The notes beneath the pieces were generated by a model, which worked only from the letters and a program-made list of their open reading frames with translations, did not search any database and had not been told where the DNA came from. Below, one piece after another: positions 22,931 through 31,972 of a stretch of DNA of 64,000 nucleotides. A program made the translations under genes and the position numbers. Positions within the stretch are counted from its first letter, which is position 1. The number at the start of each line of letters is the position of its first letter. Source of the DNA: Atopsyche davidsoni (Eukaryota > Arthropoda > Insecta > Trichoptera > Hydrobiosidae); NCBI GenBank assembly GCA_022113835.1, contig JAILWY010000029.1, positions 1,126,001 to 1,190,000 of the forward strand, read 5' to 3'.

Positions 22931-24309
22931 GCAAACACCATACGCAGCCAAATTAATATGCACCCCGTCGAATTTCATTTGCGCGATGGCTTTCGAAAAT
23001 TTCATGAGCTTCAAAAGCTCGCTAGAAGCAATCGTGTTTTCTATAATTAAATAATAAAATATACGCATATTTTTAAGTTCCTTATAGACCCTCTTAAATA
23101 TTTATGAAATAAAAAATACTTGTACGTATGTGGACTCACCTTTACGATGTGTGATTGTATTGACCTCTAAATGGTACGTCTTAGACCTTTTCATGTAGGA
23201 AGTCTCTACTAACTTAATGAGACCTTATTGTCGATTTTTTTTTTATTTACCCTCAACTATCTGTAGGAGCTAAAAAATATCAGTATATATTTTTTTTTTA
23301 TATAATCGAACTTGCTTAGAATCGTTTATAACAGCATTTGTATGAAATCCCCATCAGTCAGTAAAATAACTATTATGCTTAGGGGATACGTTAGGTTAGG
23401 TTAGGTTGATATATTTGCTATATTGTATATGCAGAAGTGCAAAGTGTAGGTATTTATTAGATCGTGACTGTATGAAGGATTTTGGTAGTCGACATGACAT
23501 CAACCCATTATATAGTTACCACGCCAAAAATATAAAAGAACACTGCGGTATATATTTATACATTTATTTATCATGATCGGTCACGGTTCCGTCAAGGACG
23601 CTGCTTAAGCACTACCAGAGATAAGCGACAGACGAACCTGCAGCAGATACAAGAGATGACGACCGCAAATATTCTCTTTGAACACCCTATAATTAAAAAA
23701 AAAAAAAAAAAAAAAATTGTGTTTCTCTATCACGGTCGAAAATTTTGACTCGAGTCAGTAAATATTGAGATCACAAAAATAGCTCCTCACCGTTTGTCCG
23801 ATGCGTTTGACACCTGTAATGATTTGTGTCGTTGAAAAAAACACCGGCACGTGTATCTACATTTTTTTTTTATTTCAATACAAATAGGCCTAACACAGCT
23901 TTTTTATCGCTCGTTCTGTCTACCAACGTACGTAACATTTTTTTGCTTGGGGATTTTTTTAATCTTTGAATTTATTGCGAAATTAAATTATATAATATTA
24001 ATTACGCGGCGGTAATAGAGAATAATTAATTCCAGATTATTTATCGATGCTTAACGCTTAAGTTATTGGTGATTATTTATAAAATTAGATGACTCGGTTC
24101 TTAAAAATGTACGTGTTTATTTGAAAACTATTTTTTGTGCCAATGATCAATCAAGGCTTAATATGTATTAAATATATGTATTGTGTCGATTTATTGAGGA
24201 GAATCTACGTGCTAGGCCATTTATTCAAAATCGACTATAAATTATATATTTGAAAAATCATCAATCTGATTAATCTCATTGATCTACCTGAGTTGCTATT
24301 TGCTCTTCT
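22931..24309. other. no gene seen; TTAGG run and poly-A
   Basis: AT-rich. Contains (TTAGG)3 at 23391-23407, an A run at about 23697-23717 and no coding signal. Confidence 0.4.
23391..23407 (+). repeat. interstitial (TTAGG)n
   Basis: TTAGGTTAGGTTAGGTT, three units of the arthropod telomere motif in AT-rich DNA. Confidence 0.8.
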
Positions 24310-25400
24310 TTTCAACCAGTAAAAAAAAGAGACTATACCCTGGGGTCTTGTCCCTAGTAAATTTTCAGCATCACCATACCAAGACCACATTCTGCGATCC
24401 TGTCCCTAAGACCATTCTCTGCACTACCATACGGAGAACATATTATATTCTCCCTAAGATTCTCCTTGTAGATTCTCTACAAGACCATGTTCTGCACTTC
24501 TCAACTTTCTCAAATTCTCAACAAGACTTTATTCAGCGGTCCTCTCTTTAGCAGATCCTATACAAGACTATTTTGCGGTCCTGACACCTATTACTATACC
24601 AGGACCACATTATGTCCCTAGTAGTTTCTCTACACGACTATGTTCTGCGATCCTGTCCCAAGTAGACTCTCTATTAGACCACATAATCCGGTCCTGTCTC
24701 CAGTAGACTCTTAACAAAACCATATTCTGCGGTCTTCTCTTTAGTATATCTATACAAGACCACACTCTACAGTCCTGTCCCTAGCAAATTCTTAACAAAA
24801 CCATATTCTGCGACCCTGTCCCTAGCAGATTATAATCTGCGGTCCTGTCCCTAGCACATGTCTACAAAAGAATATTCTGCGATCCTCTCACTACCAAGTT
24901 CTATAAAAGACTATATTCTGCGGACCTGTCCCTAGCATATCTCTACGAGATTATATTCTGCGGTCTTCTCTTTAGCAGATTCTGTACAATACTATATTCT
25001 GCGATCCTGTCCCTAGCATATCTCTACATGACTATATTTTGCAGTCCTCTTTCTAGTAGATACTATACAAGACTATATTCTGCGGTCCTGTTACTAGTAT
25101 ATCTCTTCAAGACCAAACTAGCAAATTCTATACTGCGTACCTGTCCTTAGCATATCTCTACAAGACCAAACTAGCAAATTCTATACTGCGTACCTGTCCC
25201 TAGCATATCTCTACGAGAGAATATTCTGTGGTCCTGTTACTAGCATATCTCTACAAGACCAAACTAGCAAATTCTATACTGCGTACCTAACTCTAGCATA
25301 TCTTTACGAGAGAATATTCTGTGCTCCTGTTTCTAGTATGTTTTTACAAGAGAATATTCTGCGTTCCTATAGCAGATTCTCTACATGGTTCCTGTCCTCA
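24310..25400. repeat. minisatellite, about 41-bp units
   Basis: About 26 imperfect units built from CTACAAGACTATATTCTGCG and GTCCTGTCCCTAGCATAT-like halves. TTCTGCG recurs at 24875, 24916, 24956 and 24997, giving a 40-41-base period. A higher-order duplication (AGACCAAACTAGCAAATTCT) is visible at about 25110-25290. Both edges are more divergent. Confidence 0.9.
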
Positions 25401-25430
25401 GCAGACCCTCGGCACCACCACGCCACGACT

Positions 25431-25480
25431 CCCGACGCTTAGACCCGCTTAGACCCGCTTAGACCCGCTTAGACCCGGCC
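25431..25480 (+). repeat. 10-bp tandem AGACCCGCTT
   Basis: About four perfect copies of AGACCCGCTT at the junction between the minisatellite and a GC-rich island. Confidence 0.95.
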
Positions 25481-25735
25481 TAGCCGCCGCCGTGGTACGC
25501 CGGCGCGATGATTGCCCATTCGCGACTCGCCAAGGTTACGAGTGCGTGTGTGTGTGCGAGTTGCGCCGGTGTGCGTGAGCCCGAGACGCCCAAGGTCGCT
25601 CCTCTAGCACAATCGAGTTCTGCGGGGGGCGCGGGGGCCTCTCCTATGCTGAGCCGTGTGCGGAGCAAGCAGCGTGGCTCGAGCCAGTCTCGACATTTAT
25701 ACACACATCAAAAAAAACAAAAAAAATACACTGGA
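25481..25735. promoter_or_regulatory. GC-rich island with a minus-strand TATA-like box
   Basis: CpG-rich stretch with overlapping frames on both strands and no recognisable domain. On the minus strand GTATAAATG (about 25696-25703) sits at its edge, a possible TATA box directing transcription into the island. There is no downstream gene to support it, so it may be just a GC-rich repeat body. Confidence 0.25.
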
Positions 25736-25737
25736 CG

Positions 25738-26125
25738 AAGTTAACATGGATGCGGAATCAGCTGGAAGCAGTCGGAACACCCAAATTAAAGGGGCCCTAA
25801 AATTGGTGACCTAAGAGGATAAAACCTCCCCGCTCTCGTCATGACTGCCATTCCGTACCCTAAACGTGTGTTATAGAGTAGTTAACTTGGAATTATTGTG
25901 AAGGGATGTGCTTATGTAGTTTTCTGTAGAGTATCAGATCTAAACGCCAGAGCTTTGTATACAAAAGATTACTATATTTAATAATGCTATTGGGCAGCAG
26001 CAATATAAAAATACCAATTACACTATTTTCCCCTTAGAAAACTATGAACGCTGATTCAGCATAAATTTATGCCCTCGCCAAGCTCCTCCGGGAAGAGGCA
26101 CTCGAAAAATAAAATATATAATAAA
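25738..26125 (+). pseudogene. LINE 3' end, near-contiguous relic
   Basis: About 25738-25785 translates to TKLTWMRNQLEAVGTP, the 'WLxNL' block of insect LINEs. About 25868-26005 is a copy of the 'GTGGACT...GGGCAGCAG' dispersed repeat. About 26065-26103 translates to LAKLLREEALEK followed by a stop and an A-rich AATAAAATATATAATAAAT tail. Taken together with the fragments at 11962, 12465 and 13450, these blocks seem to be parts of one LINE family 3' region. Here all three occur in order. Confidence 0.5.
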
Positions 26126-26298
26126 TAATGCAGTGCAATCGGGAATTCCAACATAAAAACTATGGGGAAACTAGTTTATCAAAACGATACACAAACATAA
26201 AAAAATACTAAAAATATTTCATTTCATTACTAGAAATATCAAGATTTAAGCAATATACACTCGGATGCTACAAATGCTAAATTATTTTTCTAAATTTA
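26126..26298. other. AT-rich DNA
   Basis: No feature recognised between the LINE tail and the hammerhead-like fragment. Confidence 0.35.
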
Positions 26299-26365
26299 GG
26301 TGACCGGTTTCAGTAAAATAATAAATTTAAACGGAACTCCAATAAGTACTCTAAAAATATTGTAT
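26299..26365 (-). repeat. fragment of the hammerhead-like repeat
   Basis: GGTGACCGGTTTC is followed by GGAACTCCAATAAGTACTCT, i.e. the 3' side of the core plus the inverted flank block also present at 34608. The stem is deleted. Confidence 0.45.
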
Positions 26366-26693
26366 AAAAAAATTATTATCCATTTGTTGCATTTTCAATT
26401 ATGGCTAAAATGAATCACACGCATAGATGGCTAATACATATTTATTAAATGATCTTTCAGTATGTATAATACAATCGATTGATATTCCCAGAAAATTAAA
26501 AATCATGCGAATCAATCGATGATCAGAAATTCCCAGTAGAAGCAGTCCAGAAGCTAGAAGTCCAGATCCAAACCCAAGATTGAAACAGTCTATTGGGAGA
26601 GCTGTGTGACACGCGCCTCACCACGTGACGGACCCACGCCGAATATTATTTAAGACGCAACAGTGGTGTAGTCTTATCTCCTAGCATCTATTA

Positions 26694-26694
<1 letters not shown>
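26366..26694. other. AT-rich DNA, no gene seen
   Basis: No coding signal. Nothing recognised before the TA array. Confidence 0.35.

Positions 26695-26786
<92 letters not shown>
26695..26786. repeat. (TA)n microsatellite, about 90 bp
   Basis: Perfect TA run separating two parts of hammerhead-like repeat sequence. Confidence 0.95.
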
Positions 26787-26788
<2 letters not shown>

Positions 26789-26789
26789 T

Positions 26790-26850
26790 TTCCGTTGGCA
26801 TTATCAAACTAGGATTGGCGGTTAGGTTATGCGAAACCGGTCACCAATAA
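26790..26850. repeat. two opposed fragments of the hammerhead-like repeat
   Basis: CCGTTGGCATTATC (minus-strand core 5' side) is followed about 20 bases later by TATGCGAAACCGGTCACCAA (plus-strand core 3' side). Two fragments therefore meet in opposite orientation beside the TA array. Confidence 0.45.
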
Positions 26851-27194
26851 AAAAAATTATTTAAAATATAAAAATAAAATTTCACTATGTACATGTAAAA
26901 ATATTTAATTTATTATACGTGATTATTTTCGTAGGTTGGCCTCAATCAGTCGTTAAAAGTGTTACCATGTAATAATTAATTTTTATCAGTTTTTTAAAAG
27001 CCGCGTATTTAATATTTTTGTGTTTTTCAAATTTTTATTTATTTGTTGCATCCTCACGCAGTTTTTTGTTTGAATACCCAAGCATGCCGGTAAACGTGAA
27101 AAAAAATCAAAAATGTTAAAAATATTTTAGTATTACAGAATAAGTAATTAAAATGTATTTTTAGGCAGTTGCTTCCAGTCTTTAAATTGTGCGG

Positions 27195-27731
27195 TTGGAC
27201 ACCAGAGGCGGTCCATTACCCGGCGAAATCATGTCATTTAATTGATTTAATTGTCACTTTATTACAGAGTATTGAAAAAACTATAAATTATATTTATCTA
27301 TTTTTTATTATTTAATTAACGTCCATTTTCATGGTAAAATAAAATCTTGAAGATATTGAAAAATTGGATAAAATGACAACTTTTCAAAACCAAAGTTTGT
27401 TAAAGATTTTTTTTTCTTAATTTTTAAAATAATATACCGCACAGGGTTTATATTTAATCTTATAATTCCAATTTAAAAAAAGACTTTTAAATGTTTAGGA
27501 CTCTTGGCAAAGGGACATGACGAGTCTCCAAATTCCCACACTCCAATCGGAAAAACACATATTTATCATATTAATAGTAAATTTATAAAAAAAAAAAAAA
27601 ATATTCTGTTCGGAAAAAGGGATGTATCAAACTTTTTGCATTTAAATTTTTTTGATCGGCGCAGTCGACTTTTCGCAAAACGGACTAGAAAATTATTTAA
27701 AAAAACTCGATTATGGGACCTAGACCCTTAA
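27195..27731 (-). repeat. dispersed repeat family A, copy 3 (piggyBac target)
   Basis: Same orientation as the 17.4-kb copy, ending ACCTAGACCCTTAA. The TTAA at 27728-27731 that closes the repeat is the target site of the piggyBac insertion. In the uninterrupted 17.4-kb copy the same junction reads ACTTAGACCCTTAATAT. Confidence 0.8.
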
Positions 27732-27744
27732 CCCTTAAATGCAT
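27732..27744 (+). repeat. piggyBac left inverted terminal repeat
   Basis: CCCTTAAATGCAT directly after TTAA. An exact inverted match to 29727-29739. Confidence 0.93.
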
Positions 27745-27983
27745 CTTGACGTAAAACTGCAACATACCACTAAGACGGCTCCCAAATCATCAATATGAGC
27801 GCAACGCCTACTGTTATAGAATTACTACTATCAGGATAATATTTTTTATCGAGAGGCATCACCTTTTTTTCTTTCGCGTCTGTCAAATGCCAGCTTGACA
27901 TTCACAAAGCATTGACTGTCGGAAATTTGTAGCAGGTGAAAATTGGAATAGTGTTTTGTGGTGTAAATAGTTGATTTTCGAAG

Positions 27984-28175
27984 GTAAGTAAGTGCCAAAA
28001 TTGTTATTTTATGTAATAATTCATCTTCTTTTCGGTACAGTAATTGGTTTGGACAATAGCATTTTGGATTTTGTACAAATTGCTTCTATTTTGATGTTGT
28101 AAATCTACAACACTATGCATTTAGTAGAGACAGTATGCCCATATCTGTGATCTGATATATTTTATTGTTTTGCAG
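27984..28175 (+). other. 5' leader intron of the piggyBac element
   Basis: The donor CGAAG/GTAAGTAAG and the acceptor TTTTATTGTTTTGCAG/ATG bracket 192 bases. The acceptor lies exactly before the first ATG (28176), so splicing would place the start codon at the beginning of the second exon. Confidence 0.65.
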
Positions 28176-28412
28176 ATGCGACCCATGAATTCAAAGGATA
28201 TGGAAGAATATTTAGCCCAAATTGACGACGGAGAAAGGTCTGAAGATGATCTTGAGGAGTCTAGTGCAGAAGACCATGAAGTTTTTTATGAAAATCGAGA
28301 AGATTCACTTCACGATCTTGAGAGTCTGGTAGAGGAGGGACACGATGAGTGTGGTGATGATCCGCTCATGGCAGAAGACCCACCATTGATAAATGAAACA
28401 CCCGCAACATGA
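28176..28412 (+). pseudogene. piggyBac transposase, acidic N-terminal part
   Basis: A 78-codon frame from the first ATG after the leader acceptor, beginning MRPMNSKDMEEYLAQIDDGE. It is strongly acidic throughout (runs of D and E around residues 15-65), as in the poorly conserved N terminus of piggyBac-family transposases. It ends at a stop created where it joins the next segment out of frame. The DNA-binding and dimerisation portion that normally follows is absent. I chose ATG 28176 rather than the upstream TTG because it follows the splice acceptor exactly. A truncated acidic peptide is the only expected product from this frame. Confidence 0.75.
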
Positions 28413-29565
28413 TAGACTCCATAAGATAAGGCCCATAATTAGCCATCTCAATGAAAACTTTGCATCAGTTCCTATGGAGCAAAAGCTATCAATTGATGAG
28501 CAGATGTGTGCTACAAAGGTAGCACACTTTATGAAACAGTATCTACCAAATAAACCACACAAGTGGGGATTCAAATTCTATGTAATGTGCAATGTAAAAG
28601 GCTATGCTCACAAATTTGAGATATGCACTGGTCAAGAGAATGAGCGGTTTCAAGATGAGCCAGATTTTGGGCCAGTAGGAAATGTTGTTATCCGGCTAGC
28701 CAGAGGTGTCCCAAGGCATATAAATCATATTATATATTTTGACAACTTTTATACCTCTGTGCCACTAGTTACCCATCTTGCCAAACAAGGAATCTACAGT
28801 CTAGGCACTGTACAGTACAACAGACTTGTAAATTGCAAACTACCTGACAAAAAAACACTGATGAAAAAATCTGTTCCCCGTGGAACTTATGAAGAGCAAA
28901 TGACTAGCTTTGATGGTGTTGATTTGACAGCTGTAACTTGGAGGGATAATAAAGCTGTCACTTTCCTATCAACATATGTTGGAGCAGAACCTGTCTCCCA
29001 AATAGAAAGGTTTGACAAAGCGAATAAGACTAGGGTCAAGATTTCTTGCCCACATATAATAAAGGAGTACAATGCCCATATGGGCGGAGTGGACCTCATG
29101 GACAGCTTCATTGGTAGGTATCGCATAGAAATGAGAAGTCGAAAGTGGTACCTACGTATCTTCTATCACTTATTAGACATGACAGTAATAAATTCTTGGC
29201 TTGTTTATAAAGATTTGAAAAGAGATGAAGATCCATCATCAATTCTGAATTTGTGTCACTATAGACTGGAACTAGCTGAGGTGTTAGCCAAAGTCAATGA
29301 TGCAGCTGTACTCTGTAACAAACGAGGAAGGCCCAGTAACAGAGTTGAAATGGAAATTCAAGCCAAAAAAAGGCGAGGGCCTGTTCAGCATGTTCCACCT
29401 AAGGACATAAGGACAGATAATGTTGGTCATTGGCCCGATGACTGTGTTCGCAGCAGGTGCAAAATGCCTAGGTGGAAGGGATACAAACAAACAAAGTGTG
29501 AGAAGTGTGGAGTAGCCCTTTGCCTTACTAAATCCAAGCATTGTTTCAAAGATTTTCATATGTAA
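28393..29565 (+). CDS. piggyBac transposase, catalytic and C-terminal part
   Basis: A 390-codon frame overlapping the end of the N-terminal frame in a different phase. It starts inside the conserved 'DRLHKIRP' block. The catalytic aspartates of the piggyBac DDD/D site can be seen as SIDEQM (D35), FDNFYTS (D117) and GGVDLMD (D234 and D237). Other family blocks are KQYLPNKPHKWGFK (residues 48-61), the GTVQYNR segment (138-144), WRDNKAVTFLST (183-194) and the C-terminal insertion-domain helix YHLLDMTVINSWLVY. The tail ends in a cysteine-rich, cross-brace-like domain (C..RC ... KCEKCG ... LC ... HCF..FH), used by piggyBac proteins to bind the ends. The ATG at 28393 is probably not the native start: the N-terminal part has been lost by an internal deletion of perhaps 150-200 codons. 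Catalytic residues are intact, but the protein should be inactive alone. Confidence 0.88.
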   Translation: MKHPQHDRLHKIRPIISHLNENFASVPMEQKLSIDEQMCATKVAHFMKQYLPNKPHKWGFKFYVMCNVKGYAHKFEICTGQENERFQDEPDFGPVGNVVIRLARGVPRHINHIIYFDNFYTSVPLVTHLAKQGIYSLGTVQYNRLVNCKLPDKKTLMKKSVPRGTYEEQMTSFDGVDLTAVTWRDNKAVTFLSTYVGAEPVSQIERFDKANKTRVKISCPHIIKEYNAHMGGVDLMDSFIGRYRIEMRSRKWYLRIFYHLLDMTVINSWLVYKDLKRDEDPSSILNLCHYRLELAEVLAKVNDAAVLCNKRGRPSNRVEMEIQAKKRRGPVQHVPPKDIRTDNVGHWPDDCVRSRCKMPRWKGYKQTKCEKCGVALCLTKSKHCFKDFHM

Positions 29566-29618
29566 TTATAATGTCTAGTAAATGCATGGTGTTGTATATC
29601 TGCAACATAAGGTTTTTT

Positions 29619-29624
29619 AATAAA
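29619..29624 (+). promoter_or_regulatory. poly(A) signal of the piggyBac element
   Basis: AATAAA 54 bases after the transposase stop codon, inside the right inverted terminal region. Confidence 0.6.
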
Positions 29625-29726
29625 ATAGTATAAAAATTTTTTTATTTTTTATTTCTATATATGTCTCCCTGCATTAGAATGTACATGTCTACAAGATATA
29701 TTTTTTTCAAGAGGTCAGAACAAGTC

Positions 29727-29739
29727 ATGCATTTAAGGG
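29727..29739 (-). repeat. piggyBac right inverted terminal repeat
   Basis: ATGCATTTAAGGG directly before TTAA. Beyond 13 bases the two ends diverge. Confidence 0.93.
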
Positions 29740-29743
29740 TTAA

Positions 29744-29893
29744 GACATTTTTGTATAGGTCAGTACTACATATTAAACCAGGCTGTCGAGGTTTTTCGGC
29801 AGTGTTGTCTATGATTCCCCGGCTGCGCGCCTGCCCCGCGAGAGTGTCTGTGTGTGCGCACAGCACAGGTGGATGTATTGGTGGGCGCTGCAT
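29744..29893. other. sequence right of the piggyBac insertion
   Basis: Does not continue family A. It includes a GC-rich patch at about 29818-29890, without a recognisable gene. Confidence 0.35.
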
Positions 29894-30186
29894 AAAGCGG
29901 CCTACACACGCCGCGACACATCCGACAACCGAATCGTGATCAACCCAAAGCGTCCTCTTATTTATAGTATCATTTAGAGTTATAAAAAAATAACGCTTAA
30001 GAGTAACTTCTGCGCGGTTGTGTCGCAGAATGTGAAGGCAGCTTGAAGCAGCCTACACGCGCTGCGACACAACATGAAATCAGCCATTTACGTCCCTTTA
30101 CAGTTTCGCCTAAGTAAACAACGCATACAATTATAAGGCTGATTTCTGTACGGTTGTCGGTTCTGCTGCAGCGTGTCTAGGTAGCT
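29894..30186. mobile_element. two adjacent MITEs of the 'GCCTACACACGC' family
   Basis: The first copy (29894-30044) starts AAAGCGGCCTACACACGCCG, then GCGACACATCCGACAACCG, and ends with the inverted form GCGGTTGTGTCGCAGAATGTG. The second (30046-30186) starts GAAGCAGCCTACACGCGCTG and ends CGGTTGTCGG ... GCAGCGTGTCTAGGTAGCTA. Both have inverted ends built from the same block and no coding capacity. Other copies or ends are at 15373, 16459, 46688-46998 and 58608. The superfamily is unknown. Confidence 0.65.
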
Positions 30187-31350
30187 ATTAATATGATACT
30201 AGAAATGTAGCCCGTCATAAAATGACGTATTCGATGAACGATGCAATAGTGTTTGAACATATGTTTTGCTGACAATTAGATGAATATTTGATTTCATTTT
30301 GTGCACATATATTTGGAATAACCGGATATTAATTTCTAAAGCAAAGCCATTCTAGGAAATATCACATTTCGTGTCACAAACAACGAATCACTTTTCACTG
30401 CACTGTTCTTTATTAGATGCAGTATTTATCACGTTCAATTGTGCTGTTCTTTTTTAATTACGTTTGCTATGCTTAGATTTTTTTAGGAGGCATTTTAAGT
30501 TATTATTGATGTGATTTTTAATTTCTAACGCAACTAAAAAATAAAATCGGTACTTCAAATGTCAAACTGACATAAACTGAAAATTTCTAAGAAGCATCAA
30601 AATTTGTTTTTTTTGTAAAAATTCTAAATTTGAAATTCTCGCTGTGAACAACAGAATCATATAATTCGTACATAGAGCATATTTGATAGATTTATTTAAT
30701 TAGTTTATCGTATTGAAATTCGGCATATAACTGAGGAAAAGCTTACTGAACTTACGTGCAAAAAGTCAGCGTTGTATCTTTTAAGATATTCTATAGAGAA
30801 CCAAAAAATGAAACATACACACACACACACACAATGGCTATTATTATAGTAGATATTTTTTGAAATTGAATATTTTTGACTGAGAGTACTTCGTGTGAGT
30901 GATTTTTCCACATATAAAAATTATTTTAAAATATTATATATTTGGTTCACCCATATAGGTATAATGTTTAGATTAAATCAATTAAACTTACTAACGATTA
31001 AAATTCCGGTTTAACATTTTTTTTCAACACTAAACCAGGTTTTGCATAGTTTTTTTAAAATTTATTTATTCAGTAAGCGATCCCGCATATCGGCCGATCG
31101 TAAATCGGTGCCTTCACCATTTCGCTAAAAGCCTAATTAGATACCTCGAATATAAATAACACCTTTCATTTAACTCTTTAATGCACAAACAAGGCCTATA
31201 TCTTAGCATGCATCGCCTATAATTACTTACACCCATCTATTACCCATCGAACCTGTTACCGTTGGGTTTAAGAATCGAAACTATTACCTTTTATTATACT
31301 GTGTTATTTCGGACATTGACACATCGCTTCCTGGGCAATTAGCCGTCGAT
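30187..31350. other. AT-rich DNA with one repeat flank fragment
   Basis: No coding signal. 30856-30915 matches the flank block of the hammerhead-like repeat (TTTTTGACTGAGAGTACTTC), but the core itself is missing. A short (CA)n lies at about 30818-30832. Confidence 0.4.
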
Positions 31351-31374
31351 ATCTGCCTGACGGAGTCTTGCAGA

Positions 31375-31475
31375 CGAGCCACCGTGCTGGTCATCCATCA
31401 GAGGCTCCCGAGAAGGATTCAAACCTGTTGCTCAAATTGCGCAGGCGGCTTCTTAACAATTAAGCTAAATAATTG
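31375..31475 (-). repeat. tRNA-derived SINE head
   Basis: On the minus strand TTAGCTTAATTGTTAAGAAG (A box TAGCTTAATTG) is followed at tRNA spacing by CAACAGGTTTGAATCCTTCT (B box GGTTTGAATCC). It is the most tRNA-like of the set, with a plausible anticodon-arm region between. The 5' acceptor strand does not pair with the 3' side, so I call a SINE relic. Confidence 0.6.
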
Positions 31476-31817
31476 GCTGTTATTTTTTATATATCAAGAA
31501 TCGCGCTACACTATAGAAAAAAGTAGAAATTGAAGCTTCGTATATTTTTTCCCAAGAATTTTCAACAAGTGTTTCGATTCAGGAAATCAACTCAAGGGTG
31601 GTTTTTATAGTTGAGACGTGTTTGTAGAAAAATATCGACCCCCAGGGGTCGATTCTGCCTTGCAAGGGGTCGATGATGGCGAAAAATTAAATTCTATGGG
31701 GGTATAGACTCTCATAGGAGAGTGGATCTCATTTAAGCAGGTCATCACTAAAATTTAGGCATTCCGTAAATGTACACAGATTGAACCTATGTACTTACTT
31801 ATGTAAATGCTGTTAAT

Positions 31818-31930
31818 CCTGCATTATGGACTATCCCAAGAAGGTTTTTCATAGCTTTTCCAACTTCATAACACACGGAAAAGGGTTTCAGTGCAGTTGT
31901 CAACCTTTTTACAGAAAAAAAGAAATAGTT
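31818..31930 (+). repeat. inverted repeat arm 1, TE coding relic
   Basis: CTGCATTATGGACTATCCCAAGAAGG onward is an inverted copy of 33636-33750 (about 110 bases, roughly 80% alike by eye). Both copies stay open and translate similarly: DYPKKVFHSFSNFITHGKGF here and MDYRKKVFDSFSIFIPRGKR at 33.7 kb. The family is not identified. Confidence 0.55.
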
Positions 31931-31972
31931 ATTCAATGTTTACATACCGACATAAAATATGGCGCACCCTGT
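31931..31972 (-). mobile_element. end of the 'GGTGCGCCATATT' MITE family
   Basis: ATACCGACATAAAATATGGCGCACCCTG then TA matches the right end of the MITE at 12166-12409, including TTATTCA about 30 bases inside. The rest of the element is missing. Confidence 0.6.

Larger units (their letters stand above)
27732..29739 (+). mobile_element. piggyBac transposon, internally deleted copy
   Basis: A 2,008-bp element flanked by TTAA on both sides (27728-27731 and 29740-29743) with perfect 13-bp inverted ends CCCTTAAATGCAT. In order it holds a 5' leader with an intron, an acidic N-terminal frame, a 390-codon C-terminal frame and a poly(A) signal. Autonomous insect piggyBac elements are usually about 2.4-3 kb, with one transposase of about 550-600 residues. 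This copy lacks the coding stretch between the acidic N terminus and the catalytic core. Perfect ends and perfect target duplications point to a recent insertion. Confidence 0.93.

Noticed and set aside
31375..31475. Possible functional tRNA gene on the minus strand
   Set aside because: A and B boxes are convincing but the acceptor stem does not pair. Kept as a SINE head.
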